64,000 nt of DNA from Brassica napus (Eukaryota; Streptophyta; Magnoliopsida; Brassicales; Brassicaceae): contig NW_026016878.1 of assembly GCF_020379485.1 (NCBI RefSeq), forward strand, positions 62,001-126,000, given 5' to 3'. Shown here in pieces: positions 22,724 through 32,292 of the stretch (positions within the stretch are counted from its first letter, which is position 1; the number at the start of each line of letters is the position of its first letter). The translations under genes and the position numbers were made by a program. The notes under the pieces were generated by a model that searched no databases, had not been told where the DNA came from, and saw nothing but the letters and a program-made list of their open reading frames with translations.

Positions 22724-25228
22724 CACTACAAGAAAACAGCGGTATTCTGACGGACGTTCCGACGGAAAATGAATTCCTCGGAATATACCGAGGAATTTCC
22801 GAGGCAATTCCGAGGAAACACAAAATTTGGCTTCCTCGGAATTTCCTCGGAATATACCGACGGAATTCCGAGGAAAATTCAGTTCGTCGGAATATTCCGA
22901 CGGAATACCGAGGAAAATTCAGTTCGTCGGAATATTCCGACGGAATACCGAGGAAAATAGTATTCCTAGGAAAAAACCGATGAATTCCGAGGAAATATTA
23001 TAGACGTTAGAGAGCCGTTGGGGGGATTTTAAAAATTTCGAGGAAATTCCGAGGGCAGAAAGGTTTTCCTCGGAATTTCCTCGGAATAGATCTTGTCGAT
23101 TTAGGGATTTGATTATACATTCCTTTTCCTCGGAATTTCCTCGGAATTTTCCGAGGAAATTCCGACGACGATAGAGTTTTCCTCGGAATTCCCTCGGAAA
23201 ATTCCGAGGAAATTCCGAGGAACTTGGGGTTTTAAACCGAAAACAACGTTTTACGGATTGAATAACACGTATATAACCTTCATTAAGTGTCTTAACCAGA
23301 TTATGAAGTCAAACTTTGGTGTTTTACCCAATAACAAACACTTTTACGATTGCATGAACGAAAACCACACAACATAAGAGAAACACTTATACACTTTAAC
23401 AAACGGTAAAGAGAATACTTACAATTATTTTTGAAATTTTGTTATTTCATGGTTTATGATCATCTATACAAAGAATCCTCAATGGTATGCATTATAATTG
23501 TATAAGAAATGAAATACGGCGAAAATAATCGATGTTTTGAAACCCCAAACCCTGGTTCCTCGAAATATTTTCATTTAACCGGGTAAACCAAGCCGCCAAA
23601 TATTTCGCGAAAATTGAATTAATGATTTCCGAGGAAATTCCGACGGATATAGTAAATATTTCCGAGGAAATTCCGACGGATAATTTCCGTCGGACCCCTC
23701 ATTTTATTAGGTCGAGCCCGACCTTCTTCCCCATTTCTCTCCGCCGCAATCTCTCTTTCTCCTGCGATTTCGTCGACTCCTCTCTTCTCCCTTGCGATTT
23801 GCGGCGCTTTCTCTCTTCTCCCTCGCGATTTCCACCCTAATCCTCATGTATGAACCCTATCCCACTCTTTTAGGTTAGATTTGTATGGTTTTTAAGTAGA
23901 TTTGATGATTTTGGAATGAGATTTATAGATTTTGTTAGGGTGAATGGTAGATTTATAGATTTTGTTAGGGTGAATGGTAGATTTGATTTGTATCACTTGA
24001 TTTGAATTTTTTTTTTTTAGTTTTTATTAATTTTGTGGTTATAAAAATCGAATTTGTAATTATATATATATATTGAAAACGTTTTTTGTATATAAAATCT
24101 ATTTTTTGCATTTTAAATTCATTTATATATTTATTAAACATTTTTAAAATCTATAAAACTTTTTTAAGATTAAAAATCATATATATAATATTTAAAATCA
24201 TTTTTTTGTGGTTATAAAACGTTTTATGTATTTTATATAAAAATATAAATTTCTATATTTATTAAACATTTTTAATATTATGAAAACTATTTTTTGTAAT
24301 TATTTAACATTTTAAATATTTTTAAAACTATTTTTTGTAATTATTAACTGTTTTTGTGATTTATTTAAACTATTTTTTTAATTTTTATACTATTTTATAT
24401 TTATTAAAACTAATTTTGTATTTATAAAACATTTTTTTTATTATAAACACTATTTTATTATTTTTTGTATTTATAAAAACTATTTTGTATTTATAAAAAG
24501 ATGATTTCATATTTATAAAAATATTTATATTTATTAAAACTAATTTTGTATTTATAAAACATTTTTTTGATTTATAAACACTATTTTATTATTTTTTGTA
24601 TTTATAAAAACTATTTTGTATTTATAAAAAGATGATTTCATATTTATAAAAATATTTATATTTAGTATAACTAATTTTGTATTTATAAAACTTTTTTTAT
24701 TTATAAAAACTATTTTAGTTTTTTTTGTATTTATAAAAACTATTTTGTATTTATAAAAAGATGATTTCATATTTATAAAAATATTTATATTTATTATAAC
24801 TAATTTTGTATTTATAAAACATTTTTTTTTTATTTATAAAAACTATTTTATTTTTTTTGTATTTTAAATATATTTTCTATTTCAATTTTAATTTTATATT
24901 TTCGAATTTCAATTTAAAAAAATAAATTTATATTTTTTTTTTTTAATTTTGGAAATATTCCGAGGAAGTGTATCCCTCGGGATATTCCGACGACATCTTC
25001 CTCGGAATATTCCGAGGAAATTCCGACGAACATGTGGTCCTCGGAATTTCCTCGGAAATTCGTTTCCTCGGAATTCCGTCGGAAATTTCCGAGGAATTTC
25101 CGAGGAAAAATGAAATTCCGAGGAGTTATTTCCGAGGACTTTTTTCGTCGGTATGTCGTCGGAATAGCGTTATTCCGACGACATACCGACGATATTTTCC
25201 CTCAGTATGTCGCTGTTTTCTTGTAGTG
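22724..25228. mobile_element. Non-autonomous CACTA (En/Spm) transposon, 2.5 kb
   Basis: Both ends begin with the same 18-bp terminal inverted repeat, CACTACAAGAAAACAGCG, and are flanked by the 3-bp duplication ATG (22721-22723 and 25229-25231), diagnostic of CACTA elements. Subterminal regions (22740-23225 and 24955-25200) are packed with CCGAGGAAATTCCGA words in both orientations, like transposase-binding repeats. The centre holds a TC-rich piece (23690-23850) that looks like a gene leader and then an A/T-rich block. No transposase frame survives. Clear borders suggest a fairly young insertion. Confidence 0.9.
24480..24875. repeat. Tandem repeat, about 130-bp unit, three copies
   Basis: GATGATTTCATATTTATAAA occurs at about 24500, 24631 and 24760, each followed by the same series of TTTATAAAAACTATTTTGTA words. 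Period is about 130 bp. It sits within the CACTA element. Confidence 0.75.
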
Positions 25229-25231
25229 ATG

Positions 25232-26049
25232 GTAAGCAGAATAATGTGACTTAGTAAATATATCACTGGAATGTATTTACATCCAAGGCCCGTCCACTAC
25301 CACTAGACCACAAAGCCCGCTCAAATATATATATATATATATATATATTTATTTATTTATTTATTTATTTTGGTTAAGTAAATATATTTAAGTCTTCAGG
25401 TTTTACGATCTTAATTTTAATTTATTTTTAATCTATTTGTAAAAGAGAAAAAATAAGGGGTCTATTATAGAATTTTTGGTGGTCTTGTTGTCCATTCCAT
25501 CATTTGTTACAAAACTTTTCTTTTCAATTAATTTTAGTATTACATAAATGATAACTCTCTTTGTGGTTAAAAAAAAATGATAACTCTCTATGCGTTGTCT
25601 GCTTAAAGAGAGAGAGAGAGAAAAAGTGAAAGGTCCGTTGGAGAATTGAAGCCCAAGGCCGCGGTTGTGTAGCTCTCCCACCAGCCCTAACTGGATGCCA
25701 AAGAAAGAAATCCGACCAAGTCACCGAAAGAGGGTTGTCTGTCTCTCAAGGCAGGCAGACAGAACCTTCTTCTCAATACTTATAAATATCCCTTTCTTTG
25801 GTTTTTCTCTTCTCGCGTCTGACCTCTTTCCAAAATCCTTTGACTAATCCCAATTTTGTGTTCTACAAACTCTACATTTCTCAGCAATAGTTTTTCTTTT
25901 GTGAAATTGAATCGCGATTTTGTCCACATCTGGACACTGCAGTAGGTTTTTGTGTTACCTTAGGAAACCCTAGACGTTCTTCTTTATTATTGCTGTACAA
26001 ATTCAGAGTTAGGCAGAGTTAGCTTTTTAGCTATCGATAAGAAGAATCT
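25232..26049. other. Spacer and presumed RH8 5' flank
   Basis: 25323-25372 is a TA then TTTA microsatellite. CTTATAAATATCCC at about 25779 is a possible TATA element. 25850-26049 looks like an expressed leader (TC-rich, then GTAGGTTTTTGTGTT near 25942) preceding the RH8-like start codon. A tRNA-like A-box word lies on the minus strand near 25300. Confidence 0.35.
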
Positions 26050-26592
26050 GTGATGATGAACAACAACAACAACAACCGAGGAGGAAAGGGGATTGGCGCT
26101 GGCCGTGGTGCCTTTAACCCTAACCCTAATTTCCAGTCCCGGCCGGGTTATCAACAGGCAGCAGCGTCAGCCACAATACGTCCAGGCCGGGCGGTTACTG
26201 GCACCAGAATCACCAACAACAGTTTCAGCAAGCCACGTCACAGCCGCGTCAAGACCAACAGCAACAACAACAATGGGTTCCAAGACCCCTGGACACAAAG
26301 TGAGTACTTGTTTTTTTTTTTTATGGTTCTTGTTGAAGTTTGGACATAATTGTTTTCAGGTTGGTCGATCAGGACGGTTTGGCCATCTTGGTTTAGCTGT
26401 GAATCTTATCACCTACGAGGATCGCTTTAACCTGTATATATGTCTCTTTAACTTGTTTTTAACTCATGTTGCCTACGCATTGCTTAACCTTACTCTTTAC
26501 ATTTTTCTTGTAGTTACCGGATTGAGCAAGAGCTTGGAACTGAGATCAAGCAGATTCCGCCACATATCGATCAGGCAATTTATTGCCAATAA
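26050..26592 (+). pseudogene. RH8: DEAD-box RNA helicase RH8-like pseudogene, helicase core deleted
   Basis: RH8/DHH1-type helicases act in P-body mRNA decay and translational repression. The start encodes a poly-Asn run then [21 protein letters not shown] frame change follows, after which a second frame reads [16 protein letters not shown] and a Gln run with WVPR, as in the RH8 N-terminus. Exon 1 ends at a GTGAGT (26300). The next exon (26360-26433) is already near the C-terminus: [20 protein letters not shown] with conserved motif VI. The last exon (26514-26592) gives [15 protein letters not shown] and ends DQAIYCQ-stop. Motifs Q, I, DEAD and III-V are all missing, about three quarters of the protein. 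Exon borders at the end are intact, so the loss was an internal genomic deletion, not retroposition. It cannot be an active helicase. Confidence 0.85.
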
Positions 26593-27349
26593 GGTTTTTT
26601 CTGTTAGGTGTATTAAGTCATAAGCTTTGGGTTTATTATATTTCTTAATTTTCAAGTTTCAACTACATATAGACAAAAGCCTAGAAGGTTTGAAATGCTG
26701 GCTAGTAGTAGAATTGCAGTTTTTTATTTAGTTTTTACGTAGACTGATCAGTGGTTTCAGTGTTGTGCTGCGTCTTCAAGAAGCTGTGGTTTCTTGACTC
26801 TCTCATGTCCCGTTTCCATCTTTCCAACTTCAATAATAAGTCATTGAGACCTTAAGGTGTTATATATTCCTTTTTACCATTCAGCCAGGTTGCAGATTTG
26901 ATTATCATATGTTTTGTGTTGTCAATTGGTTGATAGTTCAGGGTTTTGATTTGTGGATAATGCATGATTGTTGCACTCTTGTTCCCAGTTCCCACTGTGC
27001 CCATATTTTCACATGTTCTATCTCTTTACGCATTATTATTTTTATTACTTTGTGGTTGCATATGAGCTCTGAAGTTTTGGTCGAGAGAACATTGGAACGT
27101 TGATGTTATCATGATGCATGTTTTCTAACTTTTCTCTCTTTTTTTCCTTTTTAATTTTGATCCTCTCCCTTCAGTCATGATATGTCTCTTCAGGCTTCTA
27201 CTGTCTATATACTATAAATCGATTTTCTGCCTCCCCAATGTGACATCTAATCCATGAGTTCAGTGTAATTCAAAAGAGGGACGGTCCAATACTTCCAATT
27301 TATTGCTTTCCGATTTTGACAGACTTGCTCAGTGTTAACTGTTAAGAAC
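26593..27349. other. RH8-like 3' flank
   Basis: T-rich sequence resembling a plant 3' UTR and downstream spacer. I see no further gene or element until the TIR-like end at 27354. Confidence 0.35.
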
Positions 27350-27353
27350 TTAA

Positions 27354-29470
27354 GACCATGCGCAGTAGGGGTTTTAGTTAGGTTCATGGGCTCGAGTTCT
27401 AAGGGACCGATGAATAAAAGAAAATAAAAAATGGGTTCGTTTTGATGAACCGGGCCTTGCGAGTGATACCGTATGAAGCGGGTTCAAGCCACGCGTCGGG
27501 TGTTGATTTGCTGAACGAAAGCGCGTAGAGGAGGAGGAAAGTTGGGGTTCGACGTGTATCGCCTCATTTGTTCTTCTCCACCAAAAAGCTAGGGTTTTTT
27601 TTCTGAGAGGCGATATTTCGTGCGACTTCGTCTCCCGGAGGTTTTCTCGTTCTAATCGACGACGGAGTGTCTTCTCCACTTGCTCAGGTGAGTATCGAGT
27701 AGATTGAGGGTTGAATTGGTTCGATTTTGTGGTGGAAACTCGAAACCGTTTTCTCGGATTTCAATTCAAAATTGGGGCTTTCGCGTTAGGGATGTAAATC
27801 GAAGTCTGGGTTTCGAATAATTGCTGTAAATCGTCATGGTCGTTTCATGTAGGGTTCGTTTCTCTGAATGTTCGAAAGGGATTTGCGATTTGTGTGATTT
27901 AAAATCGATTTGGGGTTTTTTATTTAGGGTTCTTAATCGATATGGGAGTTCAATTGTGGTAATGTGTGCTAATAATCTGTCGTTAATGTGTGCTAATAAT
28001 TGCGATTGAGGGTTCACGGTTTGTTTAAAACTCGATTGTTGCAGATGGAAACTCCCCGAGAACCTCATTTCTTCAAGCCTCTTCTTCCTGGTTTTCAAAG
28101 TGGCGTCGCAATACCACTTGACTTCTACTCAAAACACATACAAGGGGCTGAGATCAATAAACCGTGGAAGCTAAGAGCGGACGCTTCAGATCAAATTTGG
28201 GAGGTGATCCGAGAAGGCAGGACACTCACGAAAGGTTGGAAAGAGTTCACCGAAGCACATGATCTTCGAATCGGTGACATTGTCATCTTCAAACACGAAG
28301 GAGACATGGTCTTTCATGTGACTCCTTTTGGTCCTAGCTGTTGTGAGATTCAGTATACACATCCTCACGCGGATGATGCTCCTACTTTCTCATACGACTA
28401 CTGCTTCTTGGCTGAGGTTACTCCTACAAATCAAAAGGACGACAAAATGGTTCGTAAAATTTAGTTATTTGTTTGTTTCTAGTACTGCTTCTTGGCTGAT
28501 GTTATGTATGTGTTTGTAGTTTCTTCCTGTGGAAGCTATGAGGTGTGGTGCTTTGAACCAACAATGCAAAGAGGTCAAACTTGTCAACAAGGAGGGAAAG
28601 TCATGGACTGCGCGCTTCGGATTTAGCGAATCAGACGGCGCATATTACATCAGCAGAGGGTGGAGAAAGTTCTGTCGTGATAACAGATGCACCAACGGAG
28701 ATTTGTTTGTGTTCAACGTGGTTGGAGACGGGACGACAACTCCATTACTGTGTGTATGTCCGGAAAGGAAGGAGTGTACTGAACTACTGATCAAGCACTT
28801 CAGCAGAATCGATGGTATGTCTTCTCATTTGACTTGTTTGTGTTGTCTATATCTTCAATGTTACTACTTTGCTTATGCTTTAACTTGTGTTCTCTTCTTC
28901 TACAGGTAGCATTGCTTCTACCTCACGAAATTAGATGGCTCTTTTGCGGTCTTTCCTCTCTATCATCTTAACTTGTTTCTTTTTGTTTCATTAGCAACTT
29001 ATCAACTTATGTATTTCGGTTTGTAAAACTTGAATGGTTTTTCTATGTGAACTTTTATCCTAAGTTAAACATTCTCGAACTTAATTCCTTTGTTGAATGC
29101 GTAGACTGATCATCGAACAAAATGTATCTATGAATTGAATTTAAGTTAAGAAACAACATAAAATTTTAAAACATAGCTTTTCTACATTTGAAAACACAAA
29201 CCAAAACTTAAACTCTAAAACTAAAACATAGGTTAAATAAAATGTTTTCATAAATTTTATAATATATTTTAATATTTTATTCATGTATTCTGAATAATTT
29301 TAATTTTTTTTTTTTAAAAAAATATTATTATTTTATTCCTATGAACTTTTTCTTCGGGTTCACTAATGCAGAAAACTACAAATTCGGGTTCATAACTGTT
29401 CATGGGTCCACAAAAAAATATTAAAAAAATTTGGTGAACCCCAAAGTGGAGTTCACCAATGCTCATGCTC
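27354..29470. mobile_element. Putative PIF/Harbinger-like element enclosing a B3 gene
   Basis: Left end GACCATGCGCAGTAGGGGTT and right end (read inward) GAGCATGAGCATTGGTGAAC are inverted and similar. Both are flanked by TTAA (27350-27353 and 29471-29474), compatible with a TTA duplication. Subterminal sequence on both sides has GGTTCATGGG/GAACCC words. The complete B3 gene, with its leader exon, lies between. Terminal identity is modest, so this is a proposal. Confidence 0.45.
28045..28934 (+). CDS. REM-type protein with two B3 DNA-binding domains
   Basis: Three coding exons, 28045-28449, 28520-28814 and 28906-28934, give about 242 residues with an intact frame. A leader exon probably ends at about 27687 (CAG before GTGAGT), and its intron ends directly before the ATG (TTGCAG then ATGGAAACT). 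Domain 1 (residues about 8-100) has HFFKPLLPGFQSGVAIPLDF, WEVIREGRTLTKGWKEF and LRIGDIVIFKHEGDMVFHV, the B3 barrel signature. Domain 2 (about 136-230) has the matching elements TARFGFSESDGAYYISRGWR, NGDLFVFNVVG. This is the REM (reproductive meristem) subfamily, sequence-binding nuclear proteins of mostly unknown targets. It is not expected at this place in the collinear block and sits between transposon-like ends, so it may have moved here. Confidence 0.82.
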
Positions 29471-29474
29471 TTAA

Positions 29475-29940
29475 GATTCATGCTTGTTTGTTGAAATAAA
29501 GCCGTTCGTATTCTGAATATTCAAATCGATATATTTGTAAAGCTAACAATATCTTCTTTCTATTATTAGATGTAATAGTGATTGATTAGTGAGCGTTTTA
29601 CACTTAGAGGCATGCATATTAAAGGCAGAACCTTGTTGACTCGAAAGACAAATTGTTTATCGGTATGCATACTAGAGACGTGATTTGAAAGTGATACGTC
29701 TCCTACACAGAAAACGAGTTTTAATTGTTAATAAGATTTCTTAATAGCCATTCTTGATTTTATAGAGTCTAAAAATTTAGACGCTTTGTCCTTTCTGGAC
29801 GTAATATACGTACTTATTTTGACTTTTCTTTTGCATTTTCTTTATGTATTTTTCTATTTTCCAATTTATTTTTAATAAACTTCCAAAGGTACCTAACTTT
29901 TTGGCATTAACCCAATAGCTAGCTGTACAAAAAATGATAC
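29475..29940. other. Intergenic sequence
   Basis: No gene or recognisable repeat. It separates the B3-carrying element from the next candidate element. Confidence 0.35.
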
Positions 29941-29944
29941 ATCT

Positions 29945-31660
29945 GTTACATATGGTTATTTAACTACTGAATTTATAATGAGACAATTGGCTAGAAATAC
30001 CAAATCGAGTGCAATATTAGGAAATACCCTACGCGCTCAAAAACTCTAGTACCAAGTACATTTTTGGTTCTCTTTGACGGTTTTACCCCTGCCCCAAACA
30101 TTCCTCATCTTTCTCTTTCTTTTCCAGGTTTCCATCTCTATCATAAATCTTTTTTTATCTTTCTTCTCCACCTTTATCGTAGTATAAAGCTTTTCTTCAA
30201 ACACACAATCAATTTTTCATCGAATCCTTTTACTATTGCTTACTTGGTTTCCAACTCAAATCCAACAATAATCTCTTCATTTTTAATTCATGCTCGTCAT
30301 CAACATCTAATCTCAGATACACCAAAAACGTTTTCTCTAATTTATGAATTTTCTACCAATAAATTAGAGATTACGACAAGTTGTAGGAATCAATAGTCCA
30401 CAAAGAGAAAAAACATAGTAGGAAACTCAAACATAGATTATTATATGTTAACAGAAAATGTTTAATGTTAAGCTTTATCATAAAATATTTAACGTTAAGA
30501 TTTAATGTTAAGCTTTATCTTAAAATATTTAACGTTAAGCCTTAACGTAAAATGTTAACATTAAATATTAGATAAGTTAAACAGCTAACATTTTACGTTA
30601 AGCTTTAAGGAAAATGTTAGCATTAAATAATATATATTAGACAGATAATGATGTAGGTATCAAGTAATGTTAACAATGACATAAATCTAATTTCTGGTTT
30701 ATATTAGTTGTTAGTGAATAAACTTGTTTATGAAAAATTATAACTAACAAGTAACAAAAGCAGTGACCTCATTGTGATATGTTATTTAACGTGTAAAACA
30801 TAAATTTAGATGTAGTTTATTAATTTATATATGATACAAATGAGGTCACTGCTAACTTTTCTAGTAACGGCTAATATAAATACTAACACCTAATAATGTC
30901 AATGTGAGGCATATAGTTAGCGTAAGATGAAAATATTTATATGCTAACGATAAAGTAATGCAAGGCACATAGTTAGTGTCTATTATGAATGATAACAGCA
31001 GTTCCAGCTATGTTAAAATTAAAGTTAATCAATACTAGGAATGATACCGACTATTGAAACAACTTTTAGTCAATAACTAATTTTCTATAGATACAACCAT
31101 TGATGCCATGAATAACAATTTTGGGCAATGGTTAGCACGTAAGATGTAAACTACCAGCTATTAGATTATATATCTTACACTCTTCGTTTATTTCTCTGTC
31201 GTGTGCAGGGAAGTTCTCACCGAAGTTCCATCAATCAAAAACTAGTCTTGTATTTTTTCTTCACTCTGAGCATCCAGTTCTGCAGAAATTCAATCTCTTC
31301 GGTTCGCGCCGAGAGATTTGGTTCAATCAATTTTTGGTTGTGTTAGGAGTTAATCTTCTCTCCTACCTCGATGAGATAATTTTATTGGATCCACAACTGT
31401 GGAGATAGAAAAGAGAAAAAAAATTATTGTGATAATGGATTAGAAAAGAAGAAAGAGCCAGCATATTATTATTCGGTAAAAAATTTAGAGAGATACAAGA
31501 GGTAGAAGGAAGAAGAATGGGCAGGGGCAGAGATATGGGGTAGGACAAGGGCAGGGACAATATTGGGGTTTAGAAGTATCAATAGTATTTAGGGTATTTA
31601 CTTAATTATGAATTTTTCTAGGTATATGTGGCCTAATTATGCATTCAGATTTGATAGGAA
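29945..31660. mobile_element. Possible Mutator-like TIR element upstream of the MCTP gene
   Basis: The left side (about 29970-30110: GGCTAGAAATACCAAA, then GGAAATACCCTA, then TACCCCTGCCCC) resembles the complement of the right side (31520-31650: GGGCAGGGGCAG, GGGTATTTACTTAATT, TTTCTAGGTATATG) in order and spacing. I found no exact target duplication. The interior is rich in AACGTTAAG-type words (30430-30620) and contains a hairpin at 30762-30856. Confidence 0.35.
30762..30856. repeat. Perfect-ended short inverted repeat, hairpin-forming
   Basis: GCAGTGACCTCATTGTGATA at the left is complementary to the right-hand end TGATACAAATGAGGTCACTG plus C, with one bulge; the A/T-rich middle pairs partly. 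The total is about 95 bases, the length of a plant microRNA-like precursor or a very small MITE. Confidence 0.6.
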
Positions 31661-31855
31661 CTTCTAATAATACACAGAGATGCTTCAATATTTTATATTT
31701 ATTATTTTTAACAGAAAAAAGATACGTTAGCCGACATTAATAATTGAGTAAATAACGATTAGGCTCAAAAAATAAGAAAACGTCTTAACATTGGGTTGGG
31801 GTCAACGCTTCATCCGATTAGTCCTCCTGATATGTTAGCTAATGTTAATAATGGA

Positions 31856-31861
31856 CACGTG
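31856..31861. promoter_or_regulatory. G-box/ABRE-like site upstream of the MCTP gene
   Basis: GGACACGTGTCAAC contains the palindromic CACGTG core flanked as in ABRE/G-box sites bound by bZIP and bHLH factors. It lies about 430 bases before the MCTP start codon. Function is inferred from the motif only. Confidence 0.35.
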
Positions 31862-32292
31862 TCAACATAGTAACTAACCATAGAGAGTAAAACAGAACAC
31901 GAACTCTTTAAGAGGAAATCATTAAAACTTGTTTTCATCTGCCGTAGTTACCAAGAAACTAAGATTGTTTATTCATTAACTACTGATTTGATTAAGACAG
32001 GTGATTGATCAACCTTTAAAGACCGTCATGTCTTTTGCGTCTTGTCCTCCTCTGTTTCTGAAGACGAGAAATACTTGAAAAAGGTTCGTTCTCTTATGGG
32101 TTTTTTCTTTCTTTCTTTTTCTTGTTCTTGTAAGCTGTGTAACTCTCCTTATCTCCATACGGCTAATTTAGGTTTTACAGTATACTAGTTTCCTTTTAAC
32201 ACTGTGAATGAATACTCCATAGTTTTCTGATAAGCTCGTTTTGCCTTTTTTTGTTTATGATAAGGTATTTCAGTTTCAAGGCAAAGCTTCAA

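Noticed and set aside
22660..22983. 107-codon protein at the left end of the CACTA element
   Set aside because: Stop-free only because the CCGAGGAA repeat unit lacks stops; the frame starts outside the element.
24552..24770. Minus-strand Lys/Ile/Asn-rich open frame
   Set aside because: Translation of the 130-bp AT-rich tandem repeat.
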